Shown here piece by piece: positions 17,871 through 27,240 of a stretch of 64,000 bases of DNA. The stretch is from Cladosporium sp. IMV 00045. Taxonomy: Eukaryota; Ascomycota; Dothideomycetes; Cladosporiales; Cladosporiaceae. Under the pieces are notes generated by a model. That model was not told where the DNA came from and searched no databases. It saw nothing but the letters and a program-made list of their open reading frames with translations. Location of the stretch: positions 20,387-84,386 of the forward strand of contig MSJI02000896.1 of the NCBI GenBank assembly GCA_001931905.2. Direction: 5' to 3'. Position 1 is the stretch's first letter. Each line of letters starts with the position of its first letter. A program made the position numbers and the translations under genes.

Positions 17871-20210
17871 GTAGAGTGGGCAGCGCAGGGATGGGATGGC
17901 CGGCGCAGACGGGTGGCAGCCAACATGTGTGGCAGCGCGAAAGCAAAGAGAGGGCGACTGCCTGAGGGCGCGACACACGAGCAAGACAGACACACCACCA
18001 CCACAACTCAGCCCCAATCCGACCTGACCACTAACACCATCCGAACTGGAAGGGAAGTGGCACTACTGGGCAATTACTCCACGTCACAGCCAAGAAAACT
18101 GCTGCGGGTGATGATGGGCGCGAAAAGGCGCGAAAGAGCATCGACAGCCACTTCGATCTGCACTACCACTACCCACTCGCCTCATTGCTGCTAGTCCGGG
18201 TCTCTGGATCGAGAAAGTTGCTGACAATATCGCTTGCGATCGGGGCTTTGAATAGTCCGCGCCTCGTCGCACCAACACTCCCCGTGAGGCGTATGGTTTC
18301 GCTATATAGTGCAAGGCTGATACTCTTGAAACTGAGGAATGCTTACATGCCTCATCTCTAAAGCCACAGGAATGACTTCCGTCGCAACAGACCAAAGTCT
18401 GGAAGCTTCATAGACACATGTCCGTACCGCTCCCGTGGCGTGGATTTTACCGCCGACATCCTTCCAACGGCACTGGCTCGGGGCAATCACCCGGCGAGAA
18501 GCAGATGCTAACGAGAATTATTAGCTGCCATGAGGAACGAATGCTGGCCAGACAAAGCCTGTGGCTCAAGCTCCACTCCTGTTCTTTCTGCCCTCGTCAA
18601 AATACGTGGCTGACGTCGACATAAAACCGGTTTCTGATGACCCTGTTCCCTTCCTTGCTCCAACTTCCAACATCGCGTGCTTGTTTGCGACGAAAGTTTG
18701 CTCGTAGAAGGAATAATGGGGGCCGATCGTCTCGCGCTTCTTCGAGCCAGCCACTCGTGCCACTGCTCTGTGGCCGAGGGGGCCACAGGTAAGCGAGGCA
18801 AGCCACGGGGATCTTCGCGCGAACAATAGATGGGAGCTCAGGACCATACCATGACGATGCAGCCGGTAGTTTGGACGAATGCAGAGTCGATGGAATGTTA
18901 TCTTTCGTTGATCGAATACGATGCCCTGCGTCCCAACTACAGCACTACTGCGACTAGAATTGTCTACTACCGTCGCAACTAGGAGATAACCACGAAGTAT
19001 ATTCTACCTGAGAACTACACTCGCGAGACTCGCTCCGATAGAAAGGCAATTTCCGCCCTCAAAGTTCCGTAAATCTTTCCAGAAAACAAGTCGCTCGTTC
19101 AATTTTCTTGCACACTTTCTCATAAGGTATCGATCGCCGTCCGGCACTAGCCTGTCTATCACTCAATCTATCATCTACCGAGGTACATATCTTTTGTATT
19201 TCGCAGACACTTCATCCCTCATGACGTATCCAAGCGGTAATAATGTGCGAAGAACAATCAATCCACCAGCGATCCCGAACAACACAGCACAGCACACACG
19301 TTTTTTTGACTTCCAACACCGCCTATCTGAACCAAGGCAGACCCTGATAGTCGCGATCAGCTCTGATACACCCGAAAGCGGAGGTGTCCCGACATTGTAG
19401 GCGAGAGGAGTGCTACAGGGAAGAATGTTTAACACCAGGATGCGAAGCTCGCACGAGGCAAGTGGCGGGGATGGACGCAAATCATATTCTCGTTGATGAT
19501 GTGCAAGTTGCATGTACAGCATTTGTTGGTATGCATGCAGTGCGTGGCGCGAGGCCGAAGGGAGAAGGTGATGCATCCTTTCTCCAATCGTCGTGGCTTG
19601 TGGGTGGCATTGATTGGCAGCGCCACGTTATCGCATCAGAGGAGTACTTGTTATTCTTGCTACTACGATAACAGTCTTGATACTTTCCGAGCCAGAGCTT
19701 GACGATGATGATTGTGAAATTCCTACGTTGAATTGGCATTGACCCCTGCACAGCGGTTCAGAAACCGCCAGAACAATATGTGAAAGTACTATGATAGGGC
19801 TTTCGCGATTCATCATACCAAGAATGCGACTCGTAATCAAATCCGTCTACGATGTCTAGTACGGGTTGATAGAGGACAAGTAGTAAACGATGTCGGCATC
19901 AGTGGAAACCGTTTGGGTCTGATAGCAGCGATTGAATTCCACAAGTCGCGTAAGGCAGGCAATTGCTATGGCCACTGGCGAGGGTGTAATTGATTAACAG
20001 CCGGTTGAAAGAATTTACGTTAAAGCGACACTCTCCGTCCATTATCTATACATGTCTTGAATTCAGAAGCGGCGAGTTGCGACTTCAGATTCAGAGCTCA
20101 CCGACCCGGCCGTAGAGAGCTTCTACAATTACAAGAGGAGAATCAGATATGGAAGGAGTCCCGTGTATTCATATGATCTCGCCTAAGCTAACAGGCTACC
20201 AAGGCTCGTG

Positions 20211-20404
20211 TGGCGGCCGCAGCCCCCCAAATTGAGTGAGGTTGTCTTCGATGGATAAGCGACGAGTAGCAATTCAGCGTGTATCGGCTTTAGTAGGGTG
20301 TTATTGATGGCGGCCGCAGCCCCCCGAAGTGGTTAAGAGGTGGGTTTCATCAATGGACATGCGACGAGCAGCATGTATCGGCCTGAGCAAGCTCACTGCG
20401 TGTT
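20211..20404. repeat. Diverged 97-bp tandem duplication with NotI-like core
   Basis: TGGCGGCCGCAGCCCCCC occurs at 20211 and again at 20308. Downstream similarity continues in blocks (GCGACGAGTAGCA / GCGACGAGCAGCA, GTATCGGC), so this looks like an old tandem duplication. It is non-coding, in the 3' flank of the carrier-like gene. Confidence 0.75.
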
Positions 20405-20775
20405 CAGCGTTGAAGCCAACGAAGGCGTCGCTGAAGCTGCATGGTGAGTCCTTCGAATGGATCTGCTAGGTAGCTCGGCAGATTTCGGTTTGTCTGCAGC
20501 GAAAAAAACACGTTGGGGGTAGGTAGAGCGCAGGCTCAGTGGTGGTGGTGGAGGATGAAGCAGAGAGCGCGAGAGATTGCGGTGTTTTATTGCTGATGGA
20601 GGAGCATGCGCGGGACGGGATCTTCCGGACGCATGTGAATAATGCTTGAAAGTACGCAGTGATGGAAGTCTTGACGGTGGCTGGTGAAAAGGCGGTGATG
20701 GAAGCTTCAAAGCGGGAGTGAAGGCAGGCTGCTGCAATGGGGAAAATGGACTCAACTTCTCAACAGACAGTCCAC

Positions 20776-22386
20776 TCACGGATATCTTTCGATTTCTCTA
20801 GTTGAAGGAACTTCTTGCTCTTCTCCCTTGTCACTGCGGCTTCTCCATCCAAAGCTCGATATCCCCTGCTTCTTGACAAGCCCATACATGCAAGCAAAGC
20901 AGACCGTCTCTACGCCCATATTCACAACCATGCTCAGTCCAAGCTGGCTCAGATGGCCAACCCATCCTGACCGTCCTGAAATTGCTGGCAGCAGACACCA
21001 AGTACCCAATGCCGCACTCCCCGCGTTCGAATTCATCGCAGCTTTTGTAACGGGCATCCCAGACGAGATGTAGTTACTCGCTACTTTGCGCATAACCAGT
21101 CCCTCGATGGGTAGCAGCAAGATCTTGACAAGGAGCATGTCAATGCGCATGCCCAATAATGTCGCCGGTAATCGCGCGAGGGCTGTGCTTCTGTGAGTGA
21201 CGACTCCAAGGTCGTAGAACTCATCCGGTGACTCGTAATGTATGTCTGTCTCCCAACCATGCATCGAGCCTGGACGTTGGGTTTCGTACATGTTCCACCC
21301 TACGAAATGAAGGAACTTTTGTCGTATTGACCAGGTAGAATAGAGTATTGCTCCAAAAGGATCGCTCAGAGTGGATGATGAAAGATTTGGACTAGTGCTG
21401 ATGGGCTCGCTGATAGGCGGTATGCGGTACGATGTTACGTCGTTGAAGGCGGGAGCTTCGGGACTTGGATCCCGGGTCAGAAAGCCGTATCCTATGAGAT
21501 ATGGGGCAGAGGTCTTGAGGAATGAGAAAGGGCTCGAGAAAATCGTGGCGTAAGCGGTGCGAGTGTATGATGGTAGGTGGGTCGTAAGGAGTGGACGCCA
21601 AGGTGTCGGTGGAGCAATGTTCAATTGGCGAGCTATCGAATAAGTTTCCAGAGGAAGCAGGAGCATGTCGATGCCTACTAAAAGGATATCGGTGAATACA
21701 GTGAGTGACCTGATCAGTCGCTTTGCTTTGCGACGACGGATCTTAGAGGCGACAATCTTGTTTTGTAGCGCACCAATACTTTCTTCGGCGATGATGGCCA
21801 AAAATTGCCAGAGAACCTTGTGTAGAATGGCAACGCCTGCGCCTGGGAGGAGACCTTGTACTGCCCCACGCCAACCGTGGTTGAATATCATGCCTGCCTC
21901 ACTGTGCACAATATCGAGGAACGTCGTGTCTGTCGAATAGAGGCCAACCTGAATTCGCCTCGCAAGAACAGTTGGCCACCAAAGTACGAACCATGACACC
22001 ACATCTGCGAGGGCTCTGAGCTCCGTACCGCGATTGTCCTCTGATATCAGCGAATGCTCTCTCATGGCACGCTTGAGTGTTACATCAAGTTGCATCCGGG
22101 CATCGGCGGAATCTTTGCGCTCTACAACGCCTACCAGAGCGAGGACCTCATTTGAGGCATGTCGGAGCTTGGCATTCTGCTCTTCTGTCTCCGGGTTGAC
22201 TGGTCGTCCTTTGGCGTCATATTGCTGAACATAAGGCTGCGAGACTCCAGAGGTGGTTGTAGTATCAATCTGGCTTTCTGATGAGCCGTGGCTGCCGGTG
22301 CCGTTCTGATCTGTGCCTGTTTCTGTAGGAGGTTGAAATGCCGATCGCCCCAAGGCTAATCGCTCGAGATACTCCAGTCTGCCCAT
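20776..22386 (-). CDS. Degenerate mitochondrial-carrier-like membrane protein (possibly Ugo1/SLC25A46 type)
   Basis: Single-exon ORF, 536 aa, ATG at 22386. The first ~110 residues are polar (Gln/Thr/Ser-rich). Several hydrophobic segments follow (around residues 130-155, 170-200, 220-255, 285-300, 400-430, 455-500). Three segments resemble worn mitochondrial-carrier signatures with Pro and a later basic residue: WWPTVLARRIQ, LLPLETYSIARQ and LLPIEGLVMRK. After the first, GWRGAVQGLLPGAG resembles the carrier G-x-x-G-x-x-x-G-L-x-P block. This threefold pattern suggests a non-transporting carrier relative such as the outer-membrane Ugo1/SLC25A46 group, but that is inference from motifs only. It could also be an unrelated conserved fungal membrane protein. 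The C-terminal tail is short, charged and polar. It shares a divergent promoter with RRP9. Confidence 0.75.
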   Translation of the reverse strand: MGRLEYLERLALGRSAFQPPTETGTDQNGTGSHGSSESQIDTTTTSGVSQPYVQQYDAKGRPVNPETEEQNAKLRHASNEVLALVGVVERKDSADARMQLDVTLKRAMREHSLISEDNRGTELRALADVVSWFVLWWPTVLARRIQVGLYSTDTTFLDIVHSEAGMIFNHGWRGAVQGLLPGAGVAILHKVLWQFLAIIAEESIGALQNKIVASKIRRRKAKRLIRSLTVFTDILLVGIDMLLLPLETYSIARQLNIAPPTPWRPLLTTHLPSYTRTAYATIFSSPFSFLKTSAPYLIGYGFLTRDPSPEAPAFNDVTSYRIPPISEPISTSPNLSSSTLSDPFGAILYSTWSIRQKFLHFVGWNMYETQRPGSMHGWETDIHYESPDEFYDLGVVTHRSTALARLPATLLGMRIDMLLVKILLLPIEGLVMRKVASNYISSGMPVTKAAMNSNAGSAALGTWCLLPAISGRSGWVGHLSQLGLSMVVNMGVETVCFACMYGLVKKQGISSFGWRSRSDKGEEQEVPSTREIERYP

Positions 22387-22801
22387 GTCTGATAGGAGAA
22401 GAGGATTCTAGCCTGATCCTCTTTGGTCGATAAGTCTTTCTTGATTTGAATGCTGAATGTTCTAATGGTGACTGTGTGAAACAAAGTTGAAGCAGCAGTC
22501 CTGCGAGGCTGGTACGGATAGAAGCTCTGCTAACGCTTACATCTCAGCTCCTGTTAATACGCTTATTGTGCTGAATTAGAGGCGTTTATAGACGTTAAAA
22601 GAATTATACATCTTGTGTAACACGACAACACAGCCAATGGAGGCAAGTGAAGCTCTGGTGAGGTCTGACGGCTCTGGTTTCACAAAGCGGGCTAGTTCCG
22701 CCGCTCGGATCTGGGGTAACTACAATTTTTAGTTTGGGCAAAAATCCCAAGTTTCTTTGGAAGTAGAACAGCGGCAACAACACACTCTCTCACTGTCAGC
22801 C
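22387..22801. promoter_or_regulatory. Divergent promoter between carrier-like gene and RRP9
   Basis: 415 bp separate two outward-pointing ATGs. The RRP9 ORF is open back to a TTG at 22757, but the first ATG is at 22802, so the upstream codons are taken as leader. No obvious TATA box. Confidence 0.5.
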
Positions 22802-24574
22802 ATGTCGTCCTTTTTCACGCTGCCTGCGTCGCAAAAGAAGCGTAAGCGCCCAGCAGCACCGGGAGATGCTCCTGAAAAGCGTGGCCCGCCTTCAAAGCGC
22901 CAGCAAAGCCGCGACGAATCTATCTCTGGCAGCGACATCTCTGACGATGAAGCGCCTGAAGAAGACGACTACTCTGGCTCCGAGTCAGAAGACGAGGACC
23001 TGAAGAACGAGGACCCGGCCGCGAAAAGAATACGACTGGCCGAGCAGTATTTGGCGAACACTCAGAAGGAGGTTCTTGAGCATGGAGGCTTCGATGCAGC
23101 GGATATTGATCAAGAAATTTTGCGCGAGCGCATGGGCGAGAGGCTGAAGGAGGATACAGCAGAGGGCAAGGGAAAGCTATATCGGTTTATTGCAGACGAT
23201 CTGGACTGGACTGGAGCACAGCACGATCAATTCAGGACGGACACGAAGGGCGTCAACGGCGTGGCGATCGCAGGACGACATGTCTACACTGTCACACAGG
23301 ATCGTGCGTTAGTGAAGTGGGAGATCCCCGAGCTGGACACATCTTCAGAAGAGAACACGCACACGAGGCAGACTTCAAGGAAACCAAAGAAGCTGGGCTT
23401 CACTCGTGGAAGCAAGCATGCGACGGAGCACCACCAAAAAGAGATCTTGTGTGTTGCCGCATCACAGGACGGCAATTTTGTCGCTACTGGCGGTGCGGAC
23501 AACAGGCTTATTATTTGGGACGCGAAGACATTGAAGCCCTTGAAAGTCTTCAGCGGGTTGCTCCGCGACAACGGACACAGAGACAGCGTCATTTCAGTTG
23601 TTTTCCGGAGAGGCACCAACCAACTGTTCAGTGCCAGTAAAGATAGGACTGTGAAGATCTGGAGTCTGGACGAGTTAGCATACATCGAGACTCTTTTCGG
23701 ACACCAAGACGAGGTTGTGGATGTGAGCGCACTCGCAGCCGAGACATGCGTCACAGTCGGCGCCCGTGACCGAACCGCACGTTACTGGAAAGTGGTGGAT
23801 GAGAATCAGCTCGTTTTCCGCGGTGGCGGACCCGATCGCAAATTAAAGAGGGGAGGCGAAAATGATGGAGAGAAAGCACACTACGAAGGCTCCATGGAGC
23901 GTGTGGCATGCATCGACGACGACACATTCATCACAGGCGCCGATAACGGCTCCCTGTCACTCTGGAGCATCCACAAGAAGAAGCCCGTGTTTACCTACCC
24001 TCTCGCCCACGGCCTCGAGCCACCTGCACCCATCGACGACCGCAGCGCAGAAATGGACCCCTCACAATCACTTGATGCCGAAGGACCCATGATTCTTGAC
24101 CCGCAACCGCGCTGGATCACCGCACTCAAAGCCATTCCTTTCTCTGACGTTTTCCTCACTGGCAGCTGGGACGGACACGTACGTGCTTGGCGCATTTCAT
24201 CAGACAAGCGCCGCATCGAGCCTCTAGGACCACTTGCCACGCCTGAATTCGATATCAACGCCGCGCTCGAGGATGCAGGTATCTCGACCGAAAACCTCGC
24301 CGATGACGCCATTCAAGCACTCTCAAACGGTGTGTCGCAAGCGACAGGTCTCGTGCAAGGTGTGATCAACGACATTGCAGTTCTCGACAAGGACGATCGC
24401 GGAAGGTCGGGCTTTTATGTGTTAGCAGCAGTCGGCAAGGAGCACAGGCTTGGGCGGTGGGAGAGCTTCGAGGGCAAGAACAGCGCTGTCTTGTTCAATG
24501 TTCCCCGAAGAGCCGATGCAGGGGAGGAGAAGGAAGCCGTGGGCGAGGAGGGTGATTTCGCAGGCTTCGACTGA
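22802..24574 (+). CDS. RRP9: U3 snoRNP component Rrp9 (U3-55K), WD40
   Basis: Single-exon gene, 590 aa from the ATG at 22802 (MSSFFTLPASQKKRKRP). Residues 1-90 are basic then acidic, with a nuclear/nucleolar targeting-like KKRKRP and a Ser/Asp/Glu stretch. A conserved helical block (AEQYLANTQKEVLEHGGFDAAD... GKLYRFIADDL) precedes the propeller, as in U3-55K. WD40 blades follow (GGADNRLIIWDAKTL, SASKDRTVKIWSLDEL, GARDRTARYWKVVD, GADNGSLSLWSIHKK, GSWDGHVRAWRIS), and the last blade closes with HRLGRWES. Known role: binds the box B/C motif of U3 snoRNA and is needed for 18S rRNA processing. It is close in length to yeast Rrp9 (573 aa). It is the third ribosome-biogenesis WD40 gene within 17 kb. 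Confidence 0.93.
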   Translation: MSSFFTLPASQKKRKRPAAPGDAPEKRGPPSKRQQSRDESISGSDISDDEAPEEDDYSGSESEDEDLKNEDPAAKRIRLAEQYLANTQKEVLEHGGFDAADIDQEILRERMGERLKEDTAEGKGKLYRFIADDLDWTGAQHDQFRTDTKGVNGVAIAGRHVYTVTQDRALVKWEIPELDTSSEENTHTRQTSRKPKKLGFTRGSKHATEHHQKEILCVAASQDGNFVATGGADNRLIIWDAKTLKPLKVFSGLLRDNGHRDSVISVVFRRGTNQLFSASKDRTVKIWSLDELAYIETLFGHQDEVVDVSALAAETCVTVGARDRTARYWKVVDENQLVFRGGGPDRKLKRGGENDGEKAHYEGSMERVACIDDDTFITGADNGSLSLWSIHKKKPVFTYPLAHGLEPPAPIDDRSAEMDPSQSLDAEGPMILDPQPRWITALKAIPFSDVFLTGSWDGHVRAWRISSDKRRIEPLGPLATPEFDINAALEDAGISTENLADDAIQALSNGVSQATGLVQGVINDIAVLDKDDRGRSGFYVLAAVGKEHRLGRWESFEGKNSAVLFNVPRRADAGEEKEAVGEEGDFAGFD

Positions 24575-25052
24575 AGAGGCTGTTGTATAATGTATCAAAA
24601 ATCAATCAAAATGTGCTTTTCGGGGTGTGCTAGCGAGGCCGCCCCTTGTATTCAGTTATGTTGGCAGCAGAACCTCCCATCCATCTTGTCGCTTGCGACG
24701 TCCAACGACAACTTCCAACCTAGCGGTGCGCCCAGAGCCAGCAAGCCACACTAGCTTTCTGTATTGAAAAATCTGAACCCCAACAGACATACTTGTAGAG
24801 TCTTCCATGAGGATCCAGTGGTTAGACAACCTTTGACAAAGAATCACCTTTGATTGAGTCCTGAAGGCGAATGGCTTCGGGCACGTGCCATCTGCATCAT
24901 CCCCCGCCCTATGAAGCAAGCGTCACTGGGGCGAACCACATGCCAACGCCTTCTACAACCGTCTACTTGATCTTCCATACCTGCAAACAACCACCCACCT
25001 CTTCTGAGATTGCAGGAACTCGACACTTACAACGAAAGAGGACATCAACACG
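24575..25052. other. Intergenic RRP9-BXI1
   Basis: Holds the RRP9 3' flank and the promoter/leader of the Bax-inhibitor gene. Two short ORFs have no recognisable motif. Confidence 0.5.
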
Positions 25053-25987
25053 ATGGCGGCGAACGCCAAATACCAGAATGTGCCTCAACGCGACAGCTTC
25101 GAAGAGGCAGGCTACAGCCAACCGCCTCCCTCGTACCAGGCTGAACCAGCGCCGGGCGATAGCAGGTCGGAGGACGACAATGTTCCCGACGACTTCAAGG
25201 TATGCGATACAGAGTGATACATGCGAAGATGCGATCGCGAAAGACAGTCCGACTAACAAATTCGTAGTTCGGCGGCTCCGTCGCAGAAGCCACCCTGCCC
25301 ATCCGCATGCAATTCATTCGCAAGGTCTATGCCATCCTCACCTTACAGCTCCTCCTCACTACCGCTATGAGCTCCATCAGCTTCTTTTCCCCGGGCTACA
25401 GGAACTGGATACAAAGCAACAGGTGGATGATGTGGGTCAGCTTGATTGGAGCGATCGGCTTCATGCTGCTCACATACTGGAAGCGCAAGAGCTACGTAAG
25501 TGCAGGAAAAGCAGGATTGTGACGGAGAAGATACTGACAAATCGCACAGCCCATGAACCTTGCTTTCCTCGCAGTATTCACCGGTCTCGAAGCCTACAGC
25601 ATTTCCGTGGTCACCAGCATGTTCGAGTCGAGAATCGTCTTGCAGGCACTGATCTTCACATTCGGAATCTTCATCGCCCTCACGCTTTTCGCCTGCCAGA
25701 CCAAGTATGATTTCACAAGCTGGATGCCGTACCTTTTCGGCGCCCTGTGGGTGTTGATCATCTTCGGGTTCATGGCCGCTTTCTTCCCCAAGTCCAGTGG
25801 CGTTGAACTTGGATACGGCGTGGTCGCTGCGCTGATCTTCTCTGGCTATATCCTGGTCGACACGCAGCTCGTCATCCGCCACTATCATGTTGAGGAAGAG
25901 ATTGCCGCTGCCATCAGCCTCTACCTTGACATCCTTAACTTGTTCTTGGCTATCCTGAGGATCCTCAACAGCCAGAACAACAACTAG
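25053..25987 (+). CDS. BXI1: Bax inhibitor / TMBIM (LFG) family membrane protein
   Basis: Three exons: 25053-25199, 25268-25495 and 25550-25987; introns of 68 and 54 nt have GTATGC/TAG and GTAAGT/CAG ends and branch points CTAAC and CTGAC. The joined product is 270 aa. Residues 1-55 are a polar, proline-rich cytosolic tail (PQRDSFEEAGYSQPPPSY). The rest has about seven hydrophobic segments, starting after RMQFIRKVYAILTLQLLLT, which is typical for the family. The signature ALIFSGYILVDTQLVIRHY and C-terminal SLYLDILNLFLAILRIL are clear. Known family role: ER/vacuolar or mitochondrial membrane protein affecting calcium leak, the unfolded-protein response and cell death; yeast BXI1/YBH3 is the counterpart. 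Exact substrate and location here are not shown by the sequence. Confidence 0.94.
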
Positions 25988-26253
25988 GATGCCTTTCCAT
26001 TTGTCTTTCTTTCCACTTTCTCGATAACTAGTGGTATCCCGCGATCTACACCGTGAGCCACAGCAGATCAGCCTAACAAAGCTTTGTAAGATTGGAGAAC
26101 GCGCCGGCGCCTGGTGTTTAAGGAAATGCTTGATGAGATTTGATTTGGTAGAGGATATTACTTTTCCTTCGTAAATTACAGTATGCCACAGTATGCCAAA
26201 TCTATATTTTCGCTAAATCGCTATCACAATGCAATCCCCCATGATGCCTTCTA

Positions 26254-26949
26254 TCATACATTTTTCGCCGCAACCACATCCCTCACCCTCTTCTCAAACG
26301 CCTCGATCATCTTCTCCGCCACCCTCGGCGCCGCAGCCGCACTTAACGCCCCATAAACCGGGTTCGCGAACTGATACTCAATCGCCAAACTGACATCCGT
26401 CTTCCCCTCCGCCGGCCTAAGCGTCCAAGTCGTCGCCAACTGCGTCAACACCGCCTCATTCCTCGTGGGATCCTGGTCCACAGGCGGGCGCGCATTGTGG
26501 TGCGGGACTTCCGTGGGGTGCAGGGCGCTCTCGCTCAGACCCGCCACGGCTTCCACCACGCGCTCCGGCTGGCAGTAGATTCGGCTCCAGAAGGCTTCGC
26601 TGACGTCGTCGTTGAAGCCGATGGTGAGCTTGGCTTCTTCCGGGTAGGATTTGCCGTTGGATGCGGGTTGAGAGGTTTTGGTCACTTGCGAGGATTGGCA
26701 GTAGGGGATGAAGGCGCTGTAGGAGGAGACGTCGGAGATGGTGTCGTAGATTACGGAGGCGGGGTATTGGAGTGTTCGCGAGGCGGTGAGAGTCTGTTTT
26801 TCGCTGGCGAATGGGTTTGGGAAGAAGGCTCGTCGGTTGTGGGTTTGCGAGAGGGTGGTAGGTGTTCGTGGTAGAGTTGATGTTGGCAATCGGCGGGTTT
26901 GGGAATGCAGGATGTTGCTTGCGAAGGGTCGGAGGGCTCTGGTGGCCAT
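26254..26949 (-). CDS. COQ10: Coenzyme Q-binding protein Coq10 (START domain), mitochondrial
   Basis: Single exon, 231 aa. The N-terminal ~45 residues are rich in Arg, Ser, Thr and Pro with no acidic residue (MATRALRPFASNILHSQTRR), a mitochondrial presequence. Residues ~55-225 form the polyketide-cyclase/START fold: TASRTLQYPASVIYDTISDV, YSAFIPYCQSSQV, LTIGFNDDVSEAFWSRI and TWTLRPAEGKTDVSLAIEYQFANPVY are typical Coq10 blocks, ending with the amphipathic helix AEKMIEAFEKRVRDVV. Known role: binds coenzyme Q and supports its use in respiration in the inner membrane. It is convergent with BXI1 (266 bp apart) and divergent from TRM140 (291 bp between ATGs). Confidence 0.93.
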   Translation of the reverse strand: MATRALRPFASNILHSQTRRLPTSTLPRTPTTLSQTHNRRAFFPNPFASEKQTLTASRTLQYPASVIYDTISDVSSYSAFIPYCQSSQVTKTSQPASNGKSYPEEAKLTIGFNDDVSEAFWSRIYCQPERVVEAVAGLSESALHPTEVPHHNARPPVDQDPTRNEAVLTQLATTWTLRPAEGKTDVSLAIEYQFANPVYGALSAAAAPRVAEKMIEAFEKRVRDVVAAKNV

Positions 26950-27240
26950 GCTGGAAGGTGTGTGGTGAGATTATTTAGGAAGAATGGGATGTAACGAATG
27001 ACAAGTATTAATGTACGATCGCAACAATTCAAATGGTATACATGTATGGAAGAAGAATCATGACATCGTCCTTCAATAATGTTGCGTTTTGGCTTTCCCC
27101 AGGGCACAAGAGGCGGGGAGATCCGGAAGTCTGAAGGGACCACTAGGCTCAGTACTAGAGCGCTTTTTTAGTTTGGAAGTCGATCAAGTAAAATGATAGA
27201 AAAGTTCGTCCTATGAATCAACACGAACAAAAAATTAAAA
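26950..27240. promoter_or_regulatory. Divergent promoter COQ10/TRM140
   Basis: 291 bp between outward-facing ATGs; the TRM140 side ends in an A-rich stretch just before the ATG. No specific site recognised. Confidence 0.5.

Larger units (their letters stand above)
16943..20775. other. Long intergenic region upstream of the C2H2 gene
   Basis: It is 3.8 kb without a convincing coding region on either strand; the longest ORFs lack conserved motifs. The left part should hold the promoter and long leader of the minus-strand regulator gene; the right end is the 3' flank of the carrier-like gene. It contains a short CAGGCAGGCT repeat near 17837-17870 and a diverged 97-bp duplication at 20211-20404. 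Confidence 0.5.

Noticed and set aside
20393..20779. 128-codon minus-strand ORF next to the carrier-like gene
   Set aside because: Overlaps the end of the larger gene by 4 bp, is Pro/Ser/Leu-rich and has no recognisable feature.
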